Source of the DNA: Pseudomonadota bacterium
GTDB lineage: Bacteria; Pseudomonadota; Alphaproteobacteria; Rhizobiales; Hyphomicrobiaceae
DNA: 5,808 bases
Assembly (NCBI GenBank): GCA_023412745.1
Contig: JAEZBZ010000357.1
Span: 1-5,808, forward strand
Reading direction: 5' to 3'
Positions within the stretch are counted from its first letter, which is position 1. Each line of letters starts with the position of its first letter. Shown in pieces: positions 1 to 5,808 of this stretch. The notes beneath the pieces are model-generated. The model was not told where the DNA came from and made no database searches. It saw only the letters and a program-made list of their open reading frames with translations. The translations under genes and the position numbers were made by a program.

Positions 1-601
1 GCGGCACCTTCACCACCTCCATCGCCGTCGCCGGACCGCGCGCCACCTGGGCCGAGATCGACTGGCGCTTGACGCCCGCCTTATGGCGCAGGGTCAGCAC
101 GATGGCGCCGATCATGGCGACCAGCAGGATCAGTCCCGCACCCTGGAAGTAGTAGACGTACTTGGTGTAGAGCACGCGCCCCAGCGCTTCCGTATTGGAG
201 ATGCCGGAGCCCGGAGACGGAATGGGCGTCGAGGGCGCGGCAAGCGCACCCGGCTGGATGAAGTAGAAGCCGACCACGAGCACCAGCTCGGCCAGCAGGA
301 TGAGCCCCACCAGCGCGCCGAGCGGGGCGTGCTTGATGAAGCCCGCGCGCAGCTCGGCGAAGTCCACGTCCAGCATCATGACGACGAACAGGAACAGCAC
401 CGCCACCGCGCCGACGTAGACGACCACCAGGATCATCGCCAGGAATTCCGCGCCCAGCAGCACGAACAGACCCGCCGCGTTGAAGAACGCCAGGATCAGG
501 AACAGCACGGCATGCACAGGGTTCTTGGCGACGACCACCATGGTGCCCGCCAAGACGCTCAGGACCGCGAAGAGATAGAAAAAGAACGCCGTCAGGCCCA
601 T
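1..601 (-). CDS. nuoJ: NADH-quinone oxidoreductase subunit J (membrane), 3' end cut off
   Basis: NuoJ (ND6 homologue) is a membrane-arm subunit of complex I next to NuoA, NuoK and NuoH, on the path that links quinone reduction to proton pumping. Reading from the ATG at 601-599 gives 200 uninterrupted codons that run off the left edge. The protein begins MGLTAFFFYLFAVLSVLAG. It has NPVHAVLFLIL at 27-37 and, at 50-78, GAEFLAMILVVVYVGAVAVL continuing to VVMMLD. This includes the conserved third transmembrane helix (YVGAVAVLFLF) that holds the pi-bulge in solved structures. A proline-rich loop (APSTPIPSPGSG) precedes the last membrane helix (GLILLVAMIGAIVLTLR, 156-172). The tail GVKRQSISAQVARGPATAMEVVKVP is typical of alphaproteobacterial NuoJ, so probably only a handful of residues is missing. 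nuoK is expected next, outside the window. The start is set by family similarity, not by its weak ribosome-binding site. Confidence 0.96.
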   Translation of the reverse strand, partial: MGLTAFFFYLFAVLSVLAGTMVVVAKNPVHAVLFLILAFFNAAGLFVLLGAEFLAMILVVVYVGAVAVLFLFVVMMLDVDFAELRAGFIKHAPLGALVGLILLAELVLVVGFYFIQPGALAAPSTPIPSPGSGISNTEALGRVLYTKYVYYFQGAGLILLVAMIGAIVLTLRHKAGVKRQSISAQVARGPATAMEVVKVP

Positions 602-777
602 CGTTTGCCGTCCGATCCCCCTTCGAGCCGACCGCTTCCCGGTCCGGAATTCCGCGCATTCTGCTGGCCGGCGCGCGCTGCACCACCGCAGCACCGCCGA
701 GGCCCATTAGCCCAGGCAGCCTGATAAACCAAGCCGCAAACGCCCGTGCTCAACCGAAACGAACCGACCCCAGCCAT
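592..777 (-). CDS. doubtful 61-aa small ORF between nuoI and nuoJ
   Basis: An ATG overlaps the nuoI stop (TGATG). It opens 61 codons that end with a TGA ten bases inside nuoJ, so the ORF bridges the gap exactly. The peptide starts MAGVGSFRLSTGVCGLVYQ, is rich in Gly and Arg, and has no recognisable domain or membrane segment. Against it: by my count 22 of 61 codons end in A or T, compared with 6 of the first 60 nuoJ codons, so it lacks the third-position bias of its neighbours. There is also no clear ribosome-binding site. It contains the two stem-loops annotated here. It is most likely non-coding spacer that happens to be open, although small unidentified ORFs are known inside alphaproteobacterial nuo operons such as those of Rhodobacter and Paracoccus. 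Confidence 0.15.
   Translation of the reverse strand: MAGVGSFRLSTGVCGLVYQAAWANGPRRCCGGAARAGQQNARNSGPGSGRLEGGSDGKRWA
616..624 (-). promoter_or_regulatory. weak or poorly spaced ribosome-binding site of nuoJ
   Basis: GAAGGGGGA is the only strong purine tract before nuoJ, but its G run ends 15 nt before the ATG at 601-599, longer than usual. A closer GGACGG (613-608) is a weak match. nuoJ may therefore start less efficiently than nuoF, nuoG and nuoI. Confidence 0.35.
628..647 (-). other. small second stem-loop upstream of nuoJ
   Basis: GACCG (644-640) pairs with CGGTC (634-630) around the loop GGAAG. Two more C-G pairs (647-646 with 629-628) follow after a bulged G. It lies 26 nt upstream of the nuoJ start, just before the purine-rich GAAGGGGGA (624-616). 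In GC-rich DNA a helix this short can arise by chance. Confidence 0.25.
668..700 (-). other. GC-rich stem-loop in the nuoI-nuoJ intercistronic mRNA
   Basis: On the transcribed strand the left arm TCGGCGGTGCTGC (700-688) pairs with the right arm GCAGCGC-G-CGCCGG (681-668). This gives 13 base pairs, two of them G-U, with one bulged G at 674 and the hexaloop GGTGGT. No run of T follows, so it is not an intrinsic terminator. It could stabilise or set a cleavage point in the long operon mRNA, or tune expression of nuoJ and later genes. The structure is read directly from the sequence; the role is inference. Confidence 0.5.
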
Positions 778-1268
778 CAGCGATACCTGGCGTCGAGCGC
801 GATGTTGCGCGCCAGCGCCCGCTCCCAGCGGTCGCCGTTCGCGAGCAGGCGCTCCTTGTTGTAGTAGAGTTCCTCGCGCGTCTCGGTAGCGAACTCGAAG
901 TTCGGTCCCTCGACGATAGCGTCCACCGGGCAGGCCTCCTGGCACAGGCCGCAGTAGATGCATTTGACCATGTCGATGTCGTAGCGCGTGGTGCGACGCG
1001 TGCCGTCGTTGCGGCGCGGGCCGGCTTCGATGGTGATCGCTTGCGCCGGGCAAATCGCCTCGCACAGCTTGCAGGCAATGCAGCGCTCCTCGCCATTGGG
1101 ATAGCGGCGCAGCGCGTGCTCACCCCGGAAGCGCGGGCTCTGCGGGCCCTTCTCGTAAGGATAGTTCAGCGTCGCTTTCGGCGCGAAGAAGTAGCGCATC
1201 GTCAGGAAGAACGCGCCCACGAATTCCGCCAGAAAGCTTGCTCTGATTGCTTGTCCGATTGCAGCCAT
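777..1268 (-). CDS. nuoI: NADH-quinone oxidoreductase subunit I (2x[4Fe-4S])
   Basis: NuoI (163 aa, TYKY/23-kDa homologue) is a ferredoxin-like subunit at the base of the peripheral arm. It passes electrons from NuoG towards cluster N2 in NuoB. Two classic [4Fe-4S] motifs are present: CIACKLCEAICP (C63, C66, C69, C73) and CIYCGLCQEACP (C103, C106, C109, C113). As in bacterial ferredoxins, the fourth cysteine of each motif serves the other cluster, giving N6a and N6b. The N-terminal amphipathic part (AIRASFLAEFVGAFFLTMRYFFAPK) is the segment that rests on the membrane. The ending ALDARYR is close to the usual alphaproteobacterial C-terminus. Length is normal, and the start has a strong ribosome-binding site. 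The TGA stop overlaps an ATG (TGATG) that opens a doubtful small ORF; nuoJ begins only 175 nt later. Confidence 0.98.
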   Translation of the reverse strand: MAAIGQAIRASFLAEFVGAFFLTMRYFFAPKATLNYPYEKGPQSPRFRGEHALRRYPNGEERCIACKLCEAICPAQAITIEAGPRRNDGTRRTTRYDIDMVKCIYCGLCQEACPVDAIVEGPNFEFATETREELYYNKERLLANGDRWERALARNIALDARYR

Positions 1269-1274
1269 CTTATG

Positions 1275-1279
1275 CCTCC
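1275..1279 (-). promoter_or_regulatory. ribosome-binding site of nuoI
   Basis: A near-perfect Shine-Dalgarno core GGAGG lies 6 nt before the nuoI ATG, in the 14-nt gap after nuoH. It is the best ribosome-binding site in the window and fixes the nuoI start. Confidence 0.8.
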
Positions 1280-1282
1280 GCC

Positions 1283-2347
1283 CTATGGGGCGATGCCACC
1301 ATAGTGGAGAACACCGGCCACCACGATTACCGAGGCCAGGGACAGCGGCAGGAACACTTTCCAGCCCAGCCGCATCAACTGGTCATAGCGATAGCGTGGG
1401 ACCATGGCCTTCACCATGGCGAACATGAAAAACACGAAACAGAGCTTGAGCAGGAACCAGACTAGGCCCGGCACCCACGTGAATGGTGCGATGTTCAGCG
1501 GCGGCAGCCAGCCGCCCAGGAACAGGATCGTCGTCAGCGCGCACATGGTCACGATGGCCACGTACTCACCGAGCATGAACAGCAGGTAGGGGGTCGAGCT
1601 GTATTCGACCATGAAGCCCGCGACCAGTTCCGACTCAGCTTCCGGCAGGTCAAACGGCGGGCGGTTGGTTTCGGCCAGCGCAGAGATGAAGAACACCACG
1701 AACATCGGGAACAGCACCAGCCAGTTCCAGTCGAGGATCGAGCCCGGCATGCCAACCGCGGTGCCGATGCCGGTGCGCTGTGAATTGACGATGTCGGTCA
1801 TGTTTAGCGAGCCGACCAGCAGCAGCACCGTGATGATCACGAAGCCGATCGAGACTTCGTAGGAGATCATCTGTGCGGCGGACCGCAGCGAGCCCATGAA
1901 GGCATACTTGGAATTCGATGCCCAGCCGCCGATCACCACGCCGTAAACGCCGAGCGAGGAAATCGCCAGGATGTAGAGAATGCCGACGTTGAGATCCGAG
2001 ATCACCCAGCGGCCGAGGCTGTTCTCGTCGACCGGGATCACCGCCCATACTGCCAGCGCCAGCCATGCCGTAACCAGCGGCGCCATCAGGAACAGCGCGC
2101 GATCCGAACCGGCAGGGATGACGGGCTCCTTGAGCACGAACTTCAGCAAGTCGGCGAACGACTGTAGCAAGCCGAATGGTCCGACCACGTTGGGACCGCG
2201 CCGCATCTGAACCGCAGCCCAGACCTTGCGATCCAGCAGCAGCAGATAGGCCACCACCAGCAGCAAGCAGACGGTCAGCGCCAGCGACTGGGCAATCATG
2301 ATCGCCAGCGGCCAGCCGTAGTCCCACCAAAGTTCAGTCGCCGTCAT
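1283..2347 (-). CDS. nuoH: NADH-quinone oxidoreductase subunit H (membrane, quinone site)
   Basis: NuoH (354 aa, ND1 homologue) is the membrane subunit that joins the two arms of complex I and, with NuoB and NuoD, forms the ubiquinone access chamber. It is strongly hydrophobic with about eight membrane segments, the first near residues 13-38. Family signatures are DRKVWAAVQMRRGPNVVGP at 39-57, the segment GGWASNSKYAFMGSLRSAAQ at 140-159 followed by MISYEV, and the acidic loop ETNRPPFDLPEAESELVAG at 226-244, whose charged residues are linked to quinone-proton coupling. The start chosen is the ATG giving MTATELWWDYGWPL, 13 nt after the nuoG stop. A GTG at 2383 in the same frame would add 12 residues (MQSRRRNRAIAA) and overlap nuoG. 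That extension is arginine-rich, lacks a ribosome-binding site and does not resemble NuoH. The TAG stop is 14 nt before nuoI. Start uncertainty is small; identity is certain. Confidence 0.97.
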   Translation of the reverse strand: MTATELWWDYGWPLAIMIAQSLALTVCLLLVVAYLLLLDRKVWAAVQMRRGPNVVGPFGLLQSFADLLKFVLKEPVIPAGSDRALFLMAPLVTAWLALAVWAVIPVDENSLGRWVISDLNVGILYILAISSLGVYGVVIGGWASNSKYAFMGSLRSAAQMISYEVSIGFVIITVLLLVGSLNMTDIVNSQRTGIGTAVGMPGSILDWNWLVLFPMFVVFFISALAETNRPPFDLPEAESELVAGFMVEYSSTPYLLFMLGEYVAIVTMCALTTILFLGGWLPPLNIAPFTWVPGLVWFLLKLCFVFFMFAMVKAMVPRYRYDQLMRLGWKVFLPLSLASVIVVAGVLHYGGIAP

Positions 2348-2360
2348 CGCCGCAATCGCC

Positions 2361-4460
2361 CTATTCCGCCGCCTCGACTGCACGCTCGCTCGCGGCGATC
2401 GCCTTGAGCCGGCTCAGCTCCGCCATCACGCTGGATGCCCGCGCGATGGGGTTGGTCAGATAGAAATCCGTAATCGTCTGCTTGAACGGCGCGTTGCCGG
2501 CCGAACCGCCACGCTTGTGCAGCGCCGCCACACCGTCGCGCCCAGCCGCCTCGACGCTGCCGATGCGCGCCAGTTGCGGTGCCTTCGCGTACATCGCCTT
2601 GCGAAGCTGCGCGAGGTTGTCGTACGGCAGCACGTGGCCGACCAGCGGCGACAGCGCGCGCAGGATTTTCCAATCTTCCTTGGCGTCGCCCGGCGCGAAG
2701 ACCGCCTGCTCAGTCACCTGCGCGCGGCCTTCCAGATTGACGTAGGTGCCGCTCTTCTCGGTGTAAGCCGCACCCGGCAGGACGAGATCCGCGCGATGGG
2801 CTGCCGCGTCACCATGGCTACCCTGGTATATTACGAAAGCATTGCCGAGACGGGTCATGTCGATCTCGTCGGCGCCGAGCAGATAGATGACTTCCATGTC
2901 ACCGCCGAGCATGCCCGAGACGTCACGGCCGCCATTGCCCGGCACGAAGCCGAGATCCAGGCCGGCGACCCGTGCGGCAGCCGAATGCAGGACGCAGAAG
3001 CCGTTCCAGTCGGCGTCCTTGCCGTCCGTGACGGCCTGCGCGATGCCGGCCGCCTGCGCCAGTATCGCGGCACCGTCGCTGCGCGCCATCGCGCCCGTGC
3101 CGACAATCACCAGCGGCCGCTTGGCGTTCTTCAACACGTCGGCGAAGGCATGCCGCCCCGCGGCCAGTTCGGCCAGCGTCTGCGGACCAGCACCCAGGTG
3201 TTCGTAGGGATAGGTAAGATCGACGCGATCGCCGATCAGGCCGATCGTCATGCCGCCGCGCCGCCAGCGCTTCAGGATGCGCGCATTGAGAACGGCTGCT
3301 TCCAGACGCGGATTGGCGCCGACGATCAGGATGGCATCAGCGTCTTCTATGCCGTCGATGGTGGCGTTGAACAGGTAGCTCGAGCGCCCGAGCTTCGGAT
3401 CGAGCTGCTCGCCGGCCTGGCGGCAATCGATGCTGGTGACGCCCAGCCGGCCCATCAGATCCTGCAGCGCGAACATCTCTTCGGCCGCCGCCAGATCGCC
3501 CGCAATCGCACCGACGCAGGCCGGATTGGCCGCCTTCAGCTTGTCGGCTGCGATCTGCAGTGCCTCGTCCCAGCTCACCGGCTCAAGCTTGCCGTCCTTC
3601 TTGGCGCAGCACTGATCAAGACGCTGTGTGCGCAGTCCATCGGCGACGTGGCGCGTCTTATCCGAGATCCACTCCTCGTTCACGTGGTCGTTGTTGCGCG
3701 GCAGGATGCGCATCACTTCGCGGCCACGCGTATCGACGCGGATCGCAGCGCCCATCGCGTCCATGACGTCGATCGACTCGGTTTTGCGCATTTCCCACGG
3801 ACGCGCCTGATTCGACCACGGCCGATGCGTCAGCGCGCCCACCGGGCACAGGTCGGCAATATTAGCCGACAGCTCCGACATCATGCCCTTTTCGAGGTAC
3901 GTGGTGATTTCCATGTCCTCGCCGCGGCCGATCGCGCCGAGTTCCGGCACGCCCGCGACTTCGGTCATGAAACGGACGCAGCGCGTGCAATGGATGCAGC
4001 GGGTCATGAACGTGCGAATTAGCGGCCCGAGGTGCTTGTCCTCGACCGCGCGCTTGTTCTCGGTGTAGCGCGAGCCGCCGAGGCCGAACGCCATCGCCTG
4101 GTCCTGCAGGTCGCACTCGCCGCCCTGGTCGCAGATCGGGCAATCGAGCGGATGGTTGATGAGCAGGAATTCCATCACGCCTTCACGCGCCTTCTTCACC
4201 ATCGGCGTGCGGGTATTGATGACCTTCGGACTGCCGTCCTTGTTCGGCGGCAGGTCGTTGACGCCCATGGCGCACGAGGCGACCGGCTTCGGCATGCCGA
4301 CGACTTCGATCAGGCACATGCGGCAGTTGCCGGCGATCGACAGGCGCTCGTGATAGCAGAAGCGCGGAATATCGACGCCCGCCTGCTCGCAAGCCTGGAT
4401 CAGCGTCAGGCCGTCTTCGACCTCGATGAGCTGGCCATCAATGATGAGTTGTTTCGGCAT
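2361..4460 (-). CDS. nuoG: NADH-quinone oxidoreductase subunit G (Fe-S subunit)
   Basis: NuoG (699 aa, the 75-kDa subunit homologue) carries electrons through the cytoplasmic arm of complex I. The N-terminal 2Fe-2S ferredoxin-like domain has the N1b ligands C35, C46, C49 and C63. The next segment holds cluster N5, with H103, C107, C110 and C116 (NHPLDCPICDQGGECDLQDQ). Cluster N4 follows, with C155, C158, C161 and C205. From about residue 220 onward comes a molybdopterin-oxidoreductase-like domain, which in NuoG is structural and does not bind molybdenum. The extra N7 cluster of the E. coli and Thermus proteins is not evident: I see no CxxCxxxC motif there, only an isolated C284-C285 pair. The C-terminal ITDFYLTNPIARASSVMAE is typical of alphaproteobacterial NuoG. 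The ATG lies 5 nt after the nuoF stop. A 501-codon ORF on the opposite strand is a shadow of this gene. Confidence 0.98.
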   Translation of the reverse strand: MPKQLIIDGQLIEVEDGLTLIQACEQAGVDIPRFCYHERLSIAGNCRMCLIEVVGMPKPVASCAMGVNDLPPNKDGSPKVINTRTPMVKKAREGVMEFLLINHPLDCPICDQGGECDLQDQAMAFGLGGSRYTENKRAVEDKHLGPLIRTFMTRCIHCTRCVRFMTEVAGVPELGAIGRGEDMEITTYLEKGMMSELSANIADLCPVGALTHRPWSNQARPWEMRKTESIDVMDAMGAAIRVDTRGREVMRILPRNNDHVNEEWISDKTRHVADGLRTQRLDQCCAKKDGKLEPVSWDEALQIAADKLKAANPACVGAIAGDLAAAEEMFALQDLMGRLGVTSIDCRQAGEQLDPKLGRSSYLFNATIDGIEDADAILIVGANPRLEAAVLNARILKRWRRGGMTIGLIGDRVDLTYPYEHLGAGPQTLAELAAGRHAFADVLKNAKRPLVIVGTGAMARSDGAAILAQAAGIAQAVTDGKDADWNGFCVLHSAAARVAGLDLGFVPGNGGRDVSGMLGGDMEVIYLLGADEIDMTRLGNAFVIYQGSHGDAAAHRADLVLPGAAYTEKSGTYVNLEGRAQVTEQAVFAPGDAKEDWKILRALSPLVGHVLPYDNLAQLRKAMYAKAPQLARIGSVEAAGRDGVAALHKRGGSAGNAPFKQTITDFYLTNPIARASSVMAELSRLKAIAASERAVEAAE

Positions 4461-4465
4461 CGCCC

Positions 4466-5752
4466 TTACTCCGCCGCCTCACGCTGATGCGCCGCCTGAT
4501 AGCGGTCGATGCGCGCTTCGATCTCACCACGGAAGTGACGCAGCAGGCCTTGAACCGGCCACGCGGCCGCGTCGCCCAGCGCGCAGATGGTGTGCCCCTC
4601 GATCTGCTTCGACACGTCGAACAGCAGGTCGATCTCGCGCTTTTCCGCCTCGCCCTTGGACATGCGTTCCAGCACGCGCCACATCCAGCCGGTACCTTCG
4701 CGGCACGGCGTGCACTGGCCGCAGCTCTCGTGTTTGTAGAAGTAGGCGATACGCGCAATCGCTTTCACGATGTCGGTCGACTTGTCCATCACGATGATGG
4801 CTGCCGTACCCATCGCCGACTTCAGCTTGACCAGGCTATCGAAGTCCATGGTCAGGTCATCGCACATGGTGGCCGGCAGCAGCGGCATCGACGAACCGCC
4901 CGGAATGACCGCCAGCAGGTTGTCCCAGCCCCCGCGGACGCCGCCGGCATGCGTCTCGATCAGCTCGCGCAGCGGCACGCCCATCTCTTCCTCGACGACG
5001 CACGGGCGTTCGACGTGGCCGGAGATCTGGAACAGCTTGGTGCCGGTGTTGTTCGGCTTACCAAGGCCGGCGAACCACGTCGCGCCACGGCGCAGGATGG
5101 TCGGGGTCACGGCGATGGATTCAACGTTGTTGACCGTCGTCGGCGCGCCGTAGAGACCGACGTTGGCCGGGAACGGCGGCTTCAGGCGCGGCTGACCCTT
5201 CTTGCCTTCGAGGCTTTCCAGCAGGGCTGTTTCCTCGCCGCAGATGTAGGCGCCGGCGCCGTGATGGACGTAGCAGTCGAAATCCCAGCCGTGGATGTTA
5301 TCCTTGCCAATCAGCTTGGCGGCATAGGCTTCGTCGATCGCCGCCTGCAGCCGCTCGCGCTCGCGAATGAACTCGCCGCGCACGTAGATGTAGCAGGTGT
5401 GCGCGCGCATTGCGAAGCTGGCGATCAGACAACCTTCGATCAGGATGTGCGGCTCATGCCGCATGATCTCGCGGTCCTTGCACGAGCCGGGCTCGGATTC
5501 GTCGGCGTTGACGACGAGATAGCTGGGCCGCGGATCGTTCTTCGGCATGAACGACCACTTCAGGCCGGTCGGGAAGCCGGCGCCGCCACGTCCACGCAAG
5601 CCGGACTTCTTGACCTCGTCGATGATGGCGTCATGGCCCATGTCGATCAGGGCCTTGGTGTTGTCCCAGGTGCCGCGCGAGCGCGCACCGGCCAGCTTCC
5701 AGTCGTGGAAGCCGTAGATGTTCGTGAAGATGCGGTCTTTGTCAGCGAGCAT
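4466..5752 (-). CDS. nuoF: NADH-quinone oxidoreductase subunit F (NADH/FMN-binding)
   Basis: NuoF (428 aa, the 51-kDa subunit homologue) is the entry point of complex I. It binds NADH, takes a hydride onto FMN and passes single electrons to the [4Fe-4S] cluster N3, at the tip of the cytoplasmic arm. The glycine-rich flavin/nucleotide motif GLRGRGGAGFPTGLKW is at residues 51-66, and NADESEPG is at 82-89. The conserved GAGAYICGEETALLESLEG is at 165-183. The SLBB-type region follows, and the N3 ligands are C344, C347 and C350 (ESCGQCTPCREG) plus C390. Length is normal for the family. The start is the ATG giving MLADKDRIFTNIYGF, a typical alphaproteobacterial NuoF N-terminus with a good ribosome-binding site. 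The frame is open further upstream, but that part looks unrelated. The TAA stop is 5 nt from nuoG, so the two are almost certainly co-translated. No defects were seen. Confidence 0.98.
   Translation of the reverse strand: MLADKDRIFTNIYGFHDWKLAGARSRGTWDNTKALIDMGHDAIIDEVKKSGLRGRGGAGFPTGLKWSFMPKNDPRPSYLVVNADESEPGSCKDREIMRHEPHILIEGCLIASFAMRAHTCYIYVRGEFIRERERLQAAIDEAYAAKLIGKDNIHGWDFDCYVHHGAGAYICGEETALLESLEGKKGQPRLKPPFPANVGLYGAPTTVNNVESIAVTPTILRRGATWFAGLGKPNNTGTKLFQISGHVERPCVVEEEMGVPLRELIETHAGGVRGGWDNLLAVIPGGSSMPLLPATMCDDLTMDFDSLVKLKSAMGTAAIIVMDKSTDIVKAIARIAYFYKHESCGQCTPCREGTGWMWRVLERMSKGEAEKREIDLLFDVSKQIEGHTICALGDAAAWPVQGLLRHFRGEIEARIDRYQAAHQREAAE
4469..4472 (-). promoter_or_regulatory. ribosome-binding site of nuoG inside the nuoF end
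   Basis: GGAG, made by the last codons of nuoF (GCG GCG GAG TAA), lies 8 nt before the nuoG ATG. A ribosome terminating on nuoF would sit over the nuoG initiation region, which suggests coupled translation. Confidence 0.6.
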
Positions 5753-5760
5753 TCCGCCAG

Positions 5761-5767
5761 CCTTCCC
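5761..5767 (-). promoter_or_regulatory. ribosome-binding site of nuoF
   Basis: The purine-rich GGGAAGG lies 8 nt before the ATG at 5752-5750. It supports that start over any longer version, since the reading frame stays open upstream to the window edge. Confidence 0.65.
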
Positions 5768-5775
5768 GATCGTAC

Positions 5776-5808
5776 TCAGTCGCTTGAACGCGCGAGGGTT
5801 TTCAACGT
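5776..5808 (-). CDS. nuoE: possible C-terminal end of NuoE (partial)
   Basis: Ten codons run in from the right edge of the window and read TLKTLARSSD before a TGA stop at 5778-5776. The stop lies 23 nt before the nuoF start. NuoE, the thioredoxin-like [2Fe-2S] (N1a) subunit of complex I, is the normal neighbour upstream of nuoF in bacterial nuo operons. That order and the short spacing are the main reasons for the call. The fragment is too short to show any domain or cluster ligand. One other frame is also open to the edge, but it is the frame of nuoF itself. Another gene could lie here if the operon is rearranged. Confidence 0.4.
   Translation of the reverse strand, partial: TLKTLARSSD

Noticed and set aside
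645..654. Perfect 10-bp palindrome CGGAATTCCG
   Set aside because: It has no spacer and no second copy, so nothing marks it as an operator; it is simply a palindrome around an EcoRI site and is expected by chance at this length scale.
668..700. Intrinsic terminator after nuoI
   Set aside because: The stem is strong, but the bases after it are mixed (CCAGCAGAATG) with no T run, and nuoJ continues the operon.
81..724. Overlapping open frames of about 210 codons on both strands at the left end
   Set aside because: Both are out of frame with nuoJ, which reads 200 codons with clear family motifs from 601 to the window edge. Their products are low-complexity, rich in Arg, Gly, His or Gln.
2348..2383. 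Longer nuoH from a GTG at 2383
   Set aside because: The 12 added residues are arginine-rich and unlike NuoH N-termini, overlap nuoG by 23 nt, and have no ribosome-binding sequence in front.
2517..4022. A 501-codon open frame on the plus strand
   Set aside because: It lies wholly antisense to nuoG, whose Fe-S motifs prove the minus-strand frame. Long antisense frames are common in high-GC genes with strong third-position G/C bias, and the protein resembles no family I know.
1..5808. Mobile elements, CRISPR arrays, tRNA or rRNA genes, and a hidden new system
   Set aside because: The window is almost completely filled by five intact or edge-cut nuo genes in the standard order. I found no long inverted or direct repeats, no transposase and no RNA gene.

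Overview
The window is a stretch of a proton-pumping NADH:ubiquinone oxidoreductase (respiratory complex I, NDH-1) operon. All genes lie on the minus strand, so the operon runs from the right end of the window to the left. The order is nuoE (only a possible last few codons), nuoF, nuoG, nuoH, nuoI, then nuoJ, which runs off the left edge. This is the usual bacterial nuo order. High GC, strong G/C bias at third codon positions and the style of the proteins point to an alphaproteobacterium. Examples are the NuoF start MLADKDRIFTNIYGF, the NuoG segment with MEFLLINHPLDCPICDQGG, and the NuoJ segment VVMMLDVDFAEL. I cannot name the order or genus from this sequence alone.

Layout on the minus strand, from right to left. 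Bases 5808-5776 hold a possible NuoE C-terminal tail. Bases 5752-4466 are nuoF, the NADH- and FMN-binding subunit with Fe-S cluster N3. Bases 4460-2361 are nuoG, the subunit with clusters N1b, N5 and N4. Bases 2347-1283 are nuoH, the membrane subunit that helps form the quinone site. Bases 1268-777 are nuoI, the ferredoxin-like subunit with clusters N6a and N6b. Bases 601-1 are nuoJ, a membrane subunit missing only its last residues. The gaps F-G (5 nt), G-H (13 nt) and H-I (14 nt) are very short and carry ribosome-binding sequence, so translational coupling is likely. The one larger gap, nuoI to nuoJ (175 nt), contains a strong GC-rich stem-loop, a smaller second one and a doubtful 61-codon ORF.

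Together the genes describe the electron path. NADH is oxidised at FMN in NuoF. Electrons pass N3, then N1b/N4/N5 in NuoG, then N6a and N6b in NuoI (with NuoB and NuoE elsewhere in the operon), and reduce quinone at the NuoH/B/D interface. NuoH and NuoJ are part of the membrane arm that couples this to proton translocation. All cluster ligands expected of these subunits are present, and I see no frameshift, insertion sequence, CRISPR array, tRNA or rRNA. No promoter or intrinsic terminator was recognised, which fits the middle of an operon. I found no new system here; the points worth a second look are the nuoI-nuoJ interval and the repeated sequence at the gene junctions.
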